A stretch of 43,915 nt of DNA from Caryophanales bacterium UBA6877 (GCA_002451465.1 DKCJ01000002.1:1-43915); one strand, 5' to 3'; numbered from the stretch's first letter, positions 8,532-16,580 are shown. Notes: generated from the sequence alone by a model not told the origin. Made by a program: numbers and translations.

Positions 8532-8930
8532 CTACCAGACGTAGCAAATAACTTCACCGCCGACATTTAATGCTCTGCATTCCTTATCGGTTAAAAGTCC
8601 TTTACTTGTTGATATAATAGCGATACCAATACCTCTTAAAACACTTGGTAAATTTTCGCTATCAGCTGTAACTCTAAGACCAGGTTTAGAAATTCTTCTT
8701 AATCCAGAAATAATTTTTTCACCATTTGGTCCATATTTTAAAGTAATAGTTAATTCTTTTTTACCATCATTAACTTTGCTTTCTTTATATTCTTTAATAA
8801 AACCTTCACTAAGAAGAATCTTAGCGATTCCGACTTTCATTTTACTAGAAGGCATAGAAACACTATCTTTACGAATAGCGTTAGCGTTTCTAATTCTTGT
8901 TAGCATATCGGCTATTGGATCTTGATGCAT
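8532..8930 (-). CDS. rpsH: 30S ribosomal protein S8
   Basis: Primary 16S rRNA-binding protein of the platform. In E. coli it represses the spc operon. The 132 residues are the normal length. The N-terminus QDPIADMLTRIRNAN and the C-terminal region with GIGIAIISTSKGLLTDKEC and GGEVICYVW match closely. It lies 19 bases after rpsN. Whether it autoregulates here cannot be judged from sequence. Confidence 0.97.
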   Translation of the reverse strand: MHQDPIADMLTRIRNANAIRKDSVSMPSSKMKVGIAKILLSEGFIKEYKESKVNDGKKELTITLKYGPNGEKIISGLRRISKPGLRVTADSENLPSVLRGIGIAIISTSKGLLTDKECRALNVGGEVICYVW

Positions 8931-8949
8931 CGTTTTTTCCTCCTAATAA

Positions 8950-9135
8950 TTACCATGAAGATTTCTTCATTCCAGGAATCTCACCTTTATAAGCAAGTTC
9001 CCTTAAGCAAATTCTACATAATCCGAATTTTGAGTAAACGCCATGAGGACGTCCACATCTTTTGCAACGAGAATAAGCACGAGTTGAGAACTTTGGTTTA
9101 CGTTCTTGTTTTACAATTAAACTTTTCTTTGCCAT
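8950..9135 (-). CDS. rpsN: 30S ribosomal protein S14, type Z (zinc)
   Basis: Short 61-residue zinc-binding form of S14, found in the head of the 30S subunit. The four zinc ligands are visible as CKRC and CRIC, separated by a 13-residue segment. The N-terminus MAKKSLIVKQ and C-terminus ELAYKGEIPGMKKSSW are typical of the Gram-positive type Z protein, which needs zinc, unlike the roughly 90-residue C- form. It sits between rplE (16 bases) and rpsH (19 bases). Confidence 0.97.
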   Translation of the reverse strand: MAKKSLIVKQERKPKFSTRAYSRCKRCGRPHGVYSKFGLCRICLRELAYKGEIPGMKKSSW

Positions 9136-9151
9136 GTTTATTTCCTCCTAA

Positions 9152-9796
9152 CTATTTACTGAAAGGCATACCTAAAGCCTTAAGTAAGGCATATGCTTCT
9201 TCATCACTATGAGCAGTGGTAACGAAAACAACATCCATACCTCTAACCTTGCCAACCTTATCATAATCGATTTCTGGGAATATAAGTTGTTCTTTAACAC
9301 CTAAAGTATAATTACCTCTTCCATCGAAAGCATTTTTAGAAACACCTCTAAAATCTCTAACACGTGGAAGTGCGATTGATACGAGTTTATCAAAGAATTC
9401 ATACATTCTGACTCCTCTAAGAGTAACTTTACAACCAATTGATTGTCCTTCTCTTAATTTGAATGGAGCAATAGATTTTTTAGCTTTAGTTACAACACAT
9501 TTTTGTCCAGTAATTAAAGCAATTTCATCAACAGCTTCATCGAGTCTTTTTTCATCTTGAGTAGCATCTCCAACTCCAATATTAACAACAATCTTTTCGA
9601 GTTTTGGAACTTGCATAACACTCTTGTATTCGAACTTCTTTAAAAGTTCAGGTTTGATTTCTTTGTTATATTTTTCTAAAAGTCTTGTAGTTTTTAATGG
9701 AACTGGACGACCTTCAGATTTTTTAGATTCTTTTGGAGCTTTTGGAGAACCAGTTTTAGCTGGTTTTTTAGCAACATTCTTCTTTTCTTCTGCCAT
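9152..9796 (-). CDS. rplE: 50S ribosomal protein L5 with N-terminal extension
   Basis: 5S rRNA-binding protein of the central protuberance, touching the P-site tRNA. The family length is about 179 residues; this has 214. Residues 1-36 are a Lys/Ala/Pro-rich extension, then the core begins at RLLEKYNKEIKPELLKKF. Core motifs include VPKLEKIVVNIGVGDA, GCKVTLRG and the C-terminal GMDVVFVTTAHSDEEAYALL. An ATG preceded by a GGAG-type site supports the long form. It lies 11 bases after rplX. Confidence 0.95.
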   Translation of the reverse strand: MAEEKKNVAKKPAKTGSPKAPKESKKSEGRPVPLKTTRLLEKYNKEIKPELLKKFEYKSVMQVPKLEKIVVNIGVGDATQDEKRLDEAVDEIALITGQKCVVTKAKKSIAPFKLREGQSIGCKVTLRGVRMYEFFDKLVSIALPRVRDFRGVSKNAFDGRGNYTLGVKEQLIFPEIDYDKVGKVRGMDVVFVTTAHSDEEAYALLKALGMPFSK

Positions 9797-9807
9797 AATT
9801 TTCTCCT

Positions 9808-10119
9808 TTACTTAACTTCTTGTCCGCTCTTTTTAGCGAATCTAACTTTGGTTCCATCATTTGAAACCTTATATCCAAGTCTTGTACCTTTTTTAGCTTT
9901 AGCATCGTAATACATAACTTTGCTAGCATCAAGAGGAGTATACATTTCTTGAATACTACCTTCTGGATTTTGTTGAGTTGGTTTTAAATGTTTTTTATGA
10001 ACATTAACACCTTCAACAACAACCTTATTTACTTTAGGATAAACTTTTTGAACAACACCAGTTTTTCCTTTGTCCTTGCCAGAAATAACAATGACTTTAT
10101 CACCAGTTTTAATTTTCAT
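9808..10119 (-). CDS. rplX: 50S ribosomal protein L24
   Basis: Assembly initiator that binds the 5' region of 23S rRNA. It has 103 residues, standard length. The KOW motif is at the N-terminus (KIKTGDKVIVISGKDKGKTG), followed by VEGVNVHKKHLKPTQQNPEG, both diagnostic. It lies 14 bases after rplN and 11 before rplE. Confidence 0.97.
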   Translation of the reverse strand: MKIKTGDKVIVISGKDKGKTGVVQKVYPKVNKVVVEGVNVHKKHLKPTQQNPEGSIQEMYTPLDASKVMYYDAKAKKGTRLGYKVSNDGTKVRFAKKSGQEVK

Positions 10120-10133
10120 AGCATTTATCCTTT

Positions 10134-10511
10134 CTATAAAACCTCAGTGGCAAGAGAGATAATTTTCATAAATCCATCTCCGCCTTTTTCACGAATTTCA
10201 CGGGCAACAGGTCCGAAAACACGTGTTCCAACAGGGTTTTTATTATCATCAATAATGACACAAGCATTATCATCAAATCTAATTGAACTTCCATCTTTTC
10301 TTTGAATTGGATAAGAAGTACGAACAATAACAGCTTTGACAATTTGGCTCTTTTTAACTTTACCAGCAGGTTCAGCATCTTTAACAGCACATAAGACTAC
10401 ATCACCAACTGATACTGATTTTCTATGGGAACCACCATAGAGTCTGAAGACTCTAACAAGGTGAGCACCACTATTATCAGCAACAACTAAATTGGTTTCG
10501 GTTTGTATCAT
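10134..10511 (-). CDS. rplN: 50S ribosomal protein L14
   Basis: Interface protein that forms bridges with 16S rRNA and binds the silencing factor RsfS. It has 125 residues, near the usual 122. The N-terminus MIQTETNLVVADNSGAHLV and the C-terminal FGPVAREIREKGGDGFMKIISLA match the family. It lies only 2 bases after rpsQ, so translational coupling is likely. Confidence 0.97.
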   Translation of the reverse strand: MIQTETNLVVADNSGAHLVRVFRLYGGSHRKSVSVGDVVLCAVKDAEPAGKVKKSQIVKAVIVRTSYPIQRKDGSSIRFDDNACVIIDDNKNPVGTRVFGPVAREIREKGGDGFMKIISLATEVL

Positions 10512-10513
10512 AA

Positions 10514-10855
10514 TTACTTCTCCTCCTTAGTTTCACTAACTTCTTCACTCTTGTCTTCTTCATGTAAAGCTTCACTAACAGCGGTTTCTTCTTTGACTTC
10601 AACCTTTTCAAGGGCTTTTTGATCAATAGAAACGAGTTTAAATCTCTTAGTTTTGGAAATTGGTCTGCATTCTTCAATGGTAACTAAATCTCCAACTTTA
10701 GCTTCATTTTTTGGATCATCAGCATAATATTTGCTTCTAAATTGAACTCTTTTTAAATATTTGGAGTGTTTTTTATAACCGCTAAGCATAACACCAATGG
10801 TCTTATCGTTCTTGTTTGAAAAAACGACACCTTGAATTCTTCTACGTTTATCCAT
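10514..10855 (-). CDS. rpsQ: 30S ribosomal protein S17 with acidic C-terminal tail
   Basis: Primary 16S rRNA-binding OB-fold protein. The core covers residues 1-80 with RRRIQGVVFSNKNDKTIGV and KVGDLVTIEECRPISKTKRF. Residues from about 81 to 113 form an acidic Glu-rich tail not found in the usual 85-residue protein. An acidic tail on an rRNA-binding protein is unusual. It lies 10 bases after rpmC and 2 before rplN. Confidence 0.95.
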   Translation of the reverse strand: MDKRRRIQGVVFSNKNDKTIGVMLSGYKKHSKYLKRVQFRSKYYADDPKNEAKVGDLVTIEECRPISKTKRFKLVSIDQKALEKVEVKEETAVSEALHEEDKSEEVSETKEEK

Positions 10856-10865
10856 AATTTACTCC

Positions 10866-11063
10866 TTATTTAATTCCAAGTTCTCTTTCACGTAAGACAG
10901 TGTAGATACGAGCAATATCTTTTCTAACTTCTTTGATGTGTGAAAGATTTTCTAATTGGCCAACAGCCTTTTTTCTACGAAGATCGTATAACTCTTCTTT
11001 AAGGGAATATACTTTACTATTTAAATCTTCAGTAGACATTTTCTTAATTTCATCGATTTTCAT
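10866..11063 (-). CDS. rpmC: 50S ribosomal protein L29
   Basis: Small helical-hairpin protein at the peptide exit tunnel, part of the docking site for trigger factor and SRP. It has 65 residues. The motifs MKIDEIKKMSTEDLNSKV and LRRKKAVGQLENLSHIKEVR are typical. It lies 2 bases after rplP and 10 before rpsQ. Confidence 0.96.
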   Translation of the reverse strand: MKIDEIKKMSTEDLNSKVYSLKEELYDLRRKKAVGQLENLSHIKEVRKDIARIYTVLRERELGIK

Positions 11064-11065
11064 AG

Positions 11066-11629
11066 TTATCTAGTACTCTCCTTCTTTTGTGATTTATCAG
11101 CAGCTGCACCAGTATTTACTTCATTACCACCATGAATTACTTCTGGTTGGGTAGGTGTAGTAGCAGCTTCAGTTGTAGCTACGGCTTCATCTGAATCTGT
11201 ATGGATATAGTGAGCAACTTTTCTATGAGTTTTAACAATCTTGCATTTAAGTGGCAACTTATATGCACACATTCTTAAAGCTTCTTTTTCGAGTTCTTCT
11301 GGAATACCAGCAACTTCGAATAAAATTCTATTTTTCTTAACAACTGCGACCCAGTATTCAGGATTACCTTTACCAGAACCCATACGAACTTCGGCAGGTT
11401 TCTTAGTCTTAGCTAAGTGAGGGAAAATTCTAATCCATGATTTACCAGTTCTTTTGGTATAACGTGATAAGACGATACGGCAAGCTTCAATTTGACGATC
11501 ACTTACCCAAGCACCTTCGGTGGCTTGTAAACCATATTCACCAAAGGCGACGTAGTTACCACCTTTTGATAAACCTTCATATTTAATAATATGAGGTCTT
11601 CTATATTTAACTCTTTTTGGTTGTAACAT
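11066..11629 (-). CDS. rplP: 50S ribosomal protein L16 with C-terminal tail
   Basis: Large-subunit protein near the A-site tRNA elbow. The core (residues 1 to about 138) shows the start MLQPKRVKYRR, the segment GEYGLQATEGAWVSDRQIEACR and RMGSGKGNPEYWVAVVK. The normal length is about 138-144, but this has 187. The extra C-terminal ~45 residues are Thr/Ala/Glu-rich and low complexity. It is 2 bases from both rpsC and rpmC, a tightly coupled group. Confidence 0.95.
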   Translation of the reverse strand: MLQPKRVKYRRPHIIKYEGLSKGGNYVAFGEYGLQATEGAWVSDRQIEACRIVLSRYTKRTGKSWIRIFPHLAKTKKPAEVRMGSGKGNPEYWVAVVKKNRILFEVAGIPEELEKEALRMCAYKLPLKCKIVKTHRKVAHYIHTDSDEAVATTEAATTPTQPEVIHGGNEVNTGAAADKSQKKESTR

Positions 11630-11631
11630 AG

Positions 11632-12429
11632 TTATTCTCCTTTCTTAGCTTCTTTATTTACTGGAGCATTATTTTCTTTTCTTGGGGAAAATCTACGATT
11701 ACTTCTATCATCACGATTTCCTTTATTGAATTTTGGAGCATTGATTTCGGCATCAGCTTTTAAAGTTTCTTCTTCAAATTTACCGAATTCTTTTTCGCCT
11801 CTTGAAATCCAAATCTTAATACCAAGTTTTCCATAGGTTGTATGAGCTTCGCTAACAGCATAATCAATATCAGTTTTTAAGGTATTGATAGCCATAGTTC
11901 CTTCTTTATAACCTTCTTCACGAGCAATTTCAGCTCCACCAAGTCTTCCAGAAACACGAGTTTTAACACCTCTTGCTCCGGCTTTTCTAACATCCATGAT
12001 TGCTTTCTTTTGAGCAATACGGAATGATGCACGTTTTTCGAGTTGATCAGCAATTCTTTCACCAACAATTCTTGCATCTAAGTTAGGATTTTTAACTTCA
12101 ATTACATCGATTTTAATATTTGCTTTATGGCAAATCTTTGCAATTGCTTTTTTATAAGTTTCAATATTTGCACCTTTTTCACCAATAACAACACCTGGGC
12201 GTGAAACAAATATTTGAACATTAACGTTATAGCCTTTATCAGTCTTCTTTCTTTCGATATCAATATGACTTAATAAAGCGCTTTTATCGATAGTTTTTTC
12301 GAGATATTTACGAGTATTGCTATCTTCCATTAAGAAAGTAGAAAAATCTTTAGTATCTGCGTACCATCTACTGGACCAATCTTTATTTAAACCGATTCTA
12401 AGTCCTACTGGATTAACTTTTTGACCCAT
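11632..12429 (-). CDS. rpsC: 30S ribosomal protein S3 with C-terminal tail
   Basis: Head protein at the mRNA entry tunnel with helicase-like role. The N-terminal segment MGQKVNPVGLRIGLNKDW, the KH domain with GVVIGEKGANIE (GxxG loop) and the C-terminal IKIWISRGEKEFGKF are all visible. Length is 265 against about 218 in Bacillus. The extra ~50 residues are Asn/Arg/Lys-rich and presumably flexible. It lies 15 bases after rplV. Confidence 0.96.
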   Translation of the reverse strand: MGQKVNPVGLRIGLNKDWSSRWYADTKDFSTFLMEDSNTRKYLEKTIDKSALLSHIDIERKKTDKGYNVNVQIFVSRPGVVIGEKGANIETYKKAIAKICHKANIKIDVIEVKNPNLDARIVGERIADQLEKRASFRIAQKKAIMDVRKAGARGVKTRVSGRLGGAEIAREEGYKEGTMAINTLKTDIDYAVSEAHTTYGKLGIKIWISRGEKEFGKFEEETLKADAEINAPKFNKGNRDDRSNRRFSPRKENNAPVNKEAKKGE

Positions 12430-12444
12430 ATTTCTCTCCTTTCC

Positions 12445-12927
12445 TTAATTTCTTTCCTTTAGGGTTACATAGATATTTGCATATCTTTTAACCATTCCAC
12501 TTGCACTACCTTTTGCACGTGGTAAGAATCTTCTCATCTTAACTGAATCACTGCATTGAATTGAAGCAACATATAATTTTTCTTCATCCATGTGGTAATT
12601 ATTAACAGCATTTGCTTTTGCGCTATTAATTAATTTTGAGACGACTCTATTTGCTTTAGCTCTGCCACTATTTGCTAAGATTCCAAGAGCAACGCTTACA
12701 TCTTTTCCTCTAATACCATCAAGAACATATCTTGCTTTACGAGGAGTGATCTTAACACTTAATGCACTTGCTTTAGCTTCAGTAACAGTTGGTTTAACTT
12801 CTTCAACCTTTTTTGCTTTTGTTTCAGCCTTTTTCTCTTCAACCTTTGTTGAAGCAGCTTTACTAGTTTTAGCTTTTTTGGCTGGAGCTTTTTTAGCTAC
12901 TGGTTTCTTTTCAATTTGTTCTGCCAT
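12445..12927 (-). CDS. rplV: 50S ribosomal protein L22 with Lys/Ala-rich N-terminal extension
   Basis: Exit-tunnel protein whose beta hairpin lines the constriction. The core begins around residue 51 (ASALSVKITPRKARYVLDGIRG) and ends with the hairpin and GMVKRYANIYVTLKE. The usual length is about 110; this has 160. Residues 1-50 are built from Lys, Ala, Val, Glu and Pro in histone-tail style. The family N-terminus faces the subunit exterior, so the extension is likely to be surface exposed. It lies 10 bases after rpsS. Confidence 0.95.
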   Translation of the reverse strand: MAEQIEKKPVAKKAPAKKAKTSKAASTKVEEKKAETKAKKVEEVKPTVTEAKASALSVKITPRKARYVLDGIRGKDVSVALGILANSGRAKANRVVSKLINSAKANAVNNYHMDEEKLYVASIQCSDSVKMRRFLPRAKGSASGMVKRYANIYVTLKERN

Positions 12928-12937
12928 AACTTATCTC

Positions 12938-13258
12938 CTATTTTTTAGCAGCTGGTTTAACGCCAGCAGCAGCCATATTAGCGGCTTTATCATCAGCATT
13001 GTTTCCAAAGTGACCTTTGAATGTTCTAGTTGGTGCAAATTCACCTAATTTGTGACCAACCATATCTTGTGTTACATAAACTGTAATGAATGTGTGACCA
13101 TTATAAACAGCAAAGGTATGTTCGACAAAATCTGGGAATATGGTACTTCTTCTGCTCCAAGTTTTAATAACAGCTTTTTTATTAGCTTTATTAAGATCTT
13201 GAACTTTTTTCATAAGGTATCCATCAACGAATGGGCCTTTTTTAAGACTTCTTGACAT
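12938..13258 (-). CDS. rpsS: 30S ribosomal protein S19
   Basis: Head protein that contacts the 50S and the A-site tRNA. The start MSRSLKKGPFVDGYLMKKV and the motif TWSRRSTIFPDFVEHTFAVYNGHTF-type region are diagnostic. The 106 residues exceed the usual 92 by about 14 at the C-terminus (an Ala/Lys stretch ending PAAKK). It lies 21 bases after rplB and 10 before rplV. Confidence 0.96.
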   Translation of the reverse strand: MSRSLKKGPFVDGYLMKKVQDLNKANKKAVIKTWSRRSTIFPDFVEHTFAVYNGHTFITVYVTQDMVGHKLGEFAPTRTFKGHFGNNADDKAANMAAAGVKPAAKK

Positions 13259-13279
13259 ATTTATCTCTCCTTTCCTTTA

Positions 13280-14113
13280 CTATTTATCATTTACTCTACG
13301 AATAATAAGTTTTGTAGAGGCTTTCTTAAATCTACGAGTCTTGACACCAAGAGCACGTTTGCCCCATGGAGTACGTGGTGCATCGTGACCAACAGGACAC
13401 TTACCTTCACCACCACCGTGTGGGTGATCAGGTGGGTTCATTGCGCTACCTCTAACGGTAGGTCTAACGCCCAACCATCTTGTTTTACCAGCTTTACCAA
13501 CGTTAACAAGGGTATAATCTTCGTTACCAACAGCACCAATAGTTGCACGGCAAGCAGCTAATACTTTACGCATTTCACCGCTTTGTAAACGAAGGATAAC
13601 ATATTTTCCTTCTCTACCAAGTACTTGAGCACTGCAACCAGCGGCACGGCAGAGTTGACCACCTTTACCAGGTTTTAACTCAACACAATTAACGACAGTA
13701 CCTTCAGGGATGTTTTCAAGTTTTAAGCAATTTCCAACTAAGATATCAGTTGCATCATCACTTACTACTTTATCTCCAACCTTTAATCCCTTTGGTTGAA
13801 TAATATATCTTTTTTCGCCATCGACATATGTAACTAATGCGATAAACGCATTACGATTTGGATCGTATTCAATAGCACTAACTTTTCCAGGAACACCCTT
13901 TTTATCTCTTTTGAAATCGATAATACGATATTTTCTTTTGTTACCACCACCGATGTGACGTGTTGTAATAACGCCTTGGTTATTACGTCCACCAGTTTTC
14001 TTTAATGTAACAAGTAATGATTTCTCAGGAGTGCTCTTTGTAATCTCCTCATAAGAAGTGGTTTGCATTGCTCTTCTTGAAGGAGTATATGGTTTATAAC
14101 TTTTAATTGGCAT
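13280..14113 (-). CDS. rplB: 50S ribosomal protein L2
   Basis: Core large-subunit protein needed for subunit association and peptidyl transferase structure. The 277 residues are normal. The start MPIKSYKPYTPSRRAMQTT, the central GRNNQGVITTRHIGGGNK and the C-terminal NPPDHPHGGGEGKCPVG with its conserved His residues near the peptidyl transferase centre are intact. It is 33 bases after rplW and 21 before rpsS. Confidence 0.97.
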   Translation of the reverse strand: MPIKSYKPYTPSRRAMQTTSYEEITKSTPEKSLLVTLKKTGGRNNQGVITTRHIGGGNKRKYRIIDFKRDKKGVPGKVSAIEYDPNRNAFIALVTYVDGEKRYIIQPKGLKVGDKVVSDDATDILVGNCLKLENIPEGTVVNCVELKPGKGGQLCRAAGCSAQVLGREGKYVILRLQSGEMRKVLAACRATIGAVGNEDYTLVNVGKAGKTRWLGVRPTVRGSAMNPPDHPHGGGEGKCPVGHDAPRTPWGKRALGVKTRRFKKASTKLIIRRVNDK

Positions 14114-14146
14114 ATTTTCTCTCCTATATTATATAAGGATACGGGT

Positions 14147-14500
14147 TTATTCCTTGAAAAGGTCAATTGCTGATCCGCTTTCTAAACGGACAACGGCCTT
14201 TTTGTATCCACTTAATGAACCTTGGAATCTACTTCCACGAGTAGTTCTCTTTGGTTTTACATTAACAGTTGTAATTTCTACAACTTTAACGCCATAAATT
14301 CTTTGAATAGCGTTTTTAATCTCAATTTTATTAGCACCTTTCTTAACTTTGAAAGTGGCTTTATTTTGTTCTTGAGATAATCCCATGCTCTTTTCAGTAA
14401 TGATTGGTTCAATAATTACTTCATGATCATGAATTGTTGCTTTCTTAAATTTAGTTTCTGAAACAACTTTTTCAGGGGCAACTTTCTTTTCTGTAGCCAT
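14147..14500 (-). CDS. rplW: 50S ribosomal protein L23
   Basis: Exit-tunnel protein and docking site for trigger factor and SRP. The core begins around residue 25 (HEVIIEPIITEKSM) and runs through KVKKGANKIEIKNAIQRIYGVKV, which is diagnostic. It has 117 residues compared with about 95; the extra ~24 at the N-terminus are Lys/Glu/Val-rich. The start codon overlaps the rplD stop by one base (TAATG), implying coupled translation. Confidence 0.95.
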   Translation of the reverse strand: MATEKKVAPEKVVSETKFKKATIHDHEVIIEPIITEKSMGLSQEQNKATFKVKKGANKIEIKNAIQRIYGVKVVEITTVNVKPKRTTRGSRFQGSLSGYKKAVVRLESGSAIDLFKE

Positions 14501-15129
14501 TATTTAAGTCCCTCCTCTAATTTCTCTAAATCTTGTTTAGTAATAACAAGTTTTTCAGTATTTAATAAATCATAAACACTTAAATTGTCATAACTTCTAG
14601 TAAGAACATTTGGTAAGTTATTTGCAGCTTGTAAAACTTTGTAATCTTCTGTAACAAGTAAGACTTTTTTATCAGCAACTTTTAAAGCTTCTAATAATTT
14701 GACAACTTCCTTAGTTTTACCTTCAACTTTTAACTCATCAAGGACAAATAAATCTTCTTTAGCTAATAAAGATAAAGCACTCTTTAAAGCTAAATTATGT
14801 TCTTTCTTGTTTTGTCTAATCTTGAAGTTTTGAACACCAGTTGGACCAAATACGGTTCCACCACCAACCCAAATTGGTGAACGTGTTGAACCTGCTCTTG
14901 CTCTACCAGTTCCTTTTTGTCTCCATGGTTTTTTACCACCACCTGAAACTTCAAATCTCTTTTTAGTTTTAGCAGTTGCTTGTCTTAAGTTTGCACGATA
15001 GACAAGAACGGCATTAAACATAGCGGATTTAGAACCTTCAGCTTCTACATTAAATACATCTTTTGAAAGTTCAATAGTAGAAACTTCAGAACCATCTTGC
15101 TTATATACTTTTAAATTTATATTTTCCAT
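14500..15129 (-). CDS. rplD: 50S ribosomal protein L4
   Basis: Exit-tunnel protein; in gammaproteobacteria it is the autogenous repressor of the S10 operon. It has 209 residues, normal length. The extended loop KKRFEVSGGGKKPWRQKGTG and RAGSTRSPIWVGGGTVFGP are diagnostic. It lies 17 bases after rplC. If the structured leader upstream of rpsJ is autoregulatory, L4 is a candidate ligand by analogy, which is inference. Confidence 0.96.
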   Translation of the reverse strand: MENINLKVYKQDGSEVSTIELSKDVFNVEAEGSKSAMFNAVLVYRANLRQATAKTKKRFEVSGGGKKPWRQKGTGRARAGSTRSPIWVGGGTVFGPTGVQNFKIRQNKKEHNLALKSALSLLAKEDLFVLDELKVEGKTKEVVKLLEALKVADKKVLLVTEDYKVLQAANNLPNVLTRSYDNLSVYDLLNTEKLVITKQDLEKLEEGLK

Positions 15130-15146
15130 AATCGTTCACCTTTCTA

Positions 15147-16001
15147 CTATTTATTTTCAGTTCCATTAGCTTGAGCTTGAGCTTTCTTAGCTTCAGCTTC
15201 ACGTTGTTTAGCAGCTTTCTTTTCTTCAGCAGCTTTCTTAGCGGCTTCAACTTTAGCTTTTTCTTGAGCTTTTCTTGCTTCTTTTGCAGCAGCTTCTTCA
15301 GCAGCTTTCTTAGCAATAGCAGCATCATAAGCGGCTCTATCGAGTAATGGTTTAATTGTTTCTGGATGTTTAAGTCCTTTAACAGCACTACGAATAGTAA
15401 CAATACTTAATTTACTTCCTGGAACACCACCACTTACTAAAATATAATTTTTAGTTGCATCGACTGCGATTACACGGGCATTAAGAACAGTTGCTTGATC
15501 ATTTCCCATGTGTCCGGACATCTTTTTACCTGGGATAACACGGTTATTGCAACGACCATTGTTAGCAAATGAACCTTGTTGTCTATGGTAACCACTACCA
15601 TGTCCTTTTGGACCGATCTTGTGGTGCCATCTTTTAATTACACCAGCAAAACCTCTACCTTTTGAATGGCCAATTACATCAACGACATCTCCAACTTGGA
15701 AGATATCAGCTTTAATATCTTGACCGACTTCATAATTTTTAAGTTCATCACCTTTTAATTCATATAAATGTTGTTTTGGTGAAACTTTAGCTTTTTCGTA
15801 AATTCCCTTTAAAGGTTTATTAACGTTTTTCTCTTTCTTGTCTTCATATCCGACTTGAAGAGCTTCATAACCATCTTTTTCAAGAGTTTTCTTTTGGGTT
15901 ACTACATTTGGTAAGACTTCGATAACAGTAACAGCATACATTGTTCCATCTTCTGCATATACCTCGGTCATACCAATTTTTCTACCGATGATACTTTTCA
16001 T
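15147..16001 (-). CDS. rplC: 50S ribosomal protein L3 with long helical C-terminal tail
   Basis: Early assembly protein of the large subunit. The core is residues 1 to about 212, with MKSIIGRKIGMTEVYAEDG, FAGVIKRWHHKIGPKGHGS and GKKMSGHMGNDQATVLN. The usual length is about 209, while this has 284. Residues ~215-284 are an Ala/Lys/Glu repeat (units such as AKKAAEEAAAKEA), predicted as a long single helix or coiled coil by composition. It lies 14 bases after rpsJ. Confidence 0.96.
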   Translation of the reverse strand: MKSIIGRKIGMTEVYAEDGTMYAVTVIEVLPNVVTQKKTLEKDGYEALQVGYEDKKEKNVNKPLKGIYEKAKVSPKQHLYELKGDELKNYEVGQDIKADIFQVGDVVDVIGHSKGRGFAGVIKRWHHKIGPKGHGSGYHRQQGSFANNGRCNNRVIPGKKMSGHMGNDQATVLNARVIAVDATKNYILVSGGVPGSKLSIVTIRSAVKGLKHPETIKPLLDRAAYDAAIAKKAAEEAAAKEARKAQEKAKVEAAKKAAEEKKAAKQREAEAKKAQAQANGTENK

Positions 16002-16015
16002 TGTGTCTTACCTCC

Positions 16016-16327
16016 TTATAACTTGATAGTAATTGAAACACCACTTGGAAGATCTAATTTGTTTAAAGCTTCTCTTGTAGCGTTATTTGGATTAGTAATA
16101 TCAATAATTCTCTTATGAGTTCTAATCTCAAATTGTTCACGTGAGTCTTTATATTTAAAGACAGCTCTTAAAATTGTGTAGACTTGTTTTTCCGTTGGAA
16201 GTGGAATAGGTCCGACTACTTCAGCACCTGTATTTCGAATTGCATTTACGATTTTGACAACAGCGTCATCTAAGATCTTGTGGTCATAAGCTTGTAAACG
16301 AACTCTAACTTTATTGACTTTTGCCAT
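16016..16327 (-). CDS. rpsJ: 30S ribosomal protein S10
   Basis: Head protein; also NusE in antitermination complexes. I place the start at 16327 (MAKVNKVRVRLQAYDHKILD), giving 103 residues, the family length. An AAAGGAGA site at 16337-16344 fits this ATG. A frame starting at 16360 would read through the ribosome binding site and the leader stem and is rejected. The motif GPIPLPTEKQVYTILR is diagnostic. It is the first gene of the superoperon. Confidence 0.96.
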   Translation of the reverse strand: MAKVNKVRVRLQAYDHKILDDAVVKIVNAIRNTGAEVVGPIPLPTEKQVYTILRAVFKYKDSREQFEIRTHKRIIDITNPNNATREALNKLDLPSGVSITIKL

Positions 16328-16336
16328 GAATTTAAT

Positions 16337-16438
16337 TCTCCTTTCAATAACAGGCTTCAACTAATGCTCATTATGAGTTACCTGATACCCACTCATGACA
16401 ACGCCTGTTGGTGTATCAGCAATCTCGCAAATCATTGC
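16337..16438 (-). promoter_or_regulatory. Structured leader of the S10 operon, possible pseudoknot
   Basis: The minus-strand leader can form helix A (16413-16419 with 16382-16388, CTGATAC/GTATCAG), helix B (16403-16409 with 16349-16355, AACAGGC/GCCTGTT) and hairpin C (16391-16396 with 16373-16378). C nests in B, while A pairs the 5' side with the loop of C, crossing both: a pseudoknot. A small 5' hairpin (16434-16438 with 16419-16423) precedes it. Helix B ends 4 bases from the rpsJ Shine-Dalgarno sequence (16337-16344). All pairings are perfect by inspection. The function as an autoregulatory site is inferred from its position. Confidence 0.6.
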
Positions 16439-16456
16439 ATTAGATAGCGCTTAACT

Positions 16457-16486
16457 ATCATACATTTATTAGCAATATAAAGTCAA
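16457..16486 (-). promoter_or_regulatory. Promoter of the S10-spc-alpha superoperon
   Basis: A -35 box TTGACT (16481-16486) and a -10 box TATGAT (16457-16462) are separated by 18 bases. Transcription would begin near 16450, giving a leader of about 120 bases before rpsJ. Confidence 0.75.
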
Positions 16487-16580
16487 CAATTTTTACAAAA
16501 AAATTAGACAATTTCATATAAAAACGGAAATCGCTATATTTTAAAACGATGTTCAAATTTAAGGTGGAAATATTCTTAAT

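Noticed and set aside
8922..9212. Plus-strand ORFs opposite ribosomal genes (also 1527-1811, 2783-3052, 7302-7595, 9988-10305, 12746-13048)
   Set aside because: They are antisense shadows of highly conserved ribosomal proteins with no ribosome binding sites.
15101..15403. Minus-strand Leu/Lys-rich 100-residue frame
   Set aside because: It is the out-of-frame reading of the repetitive rplC tail.
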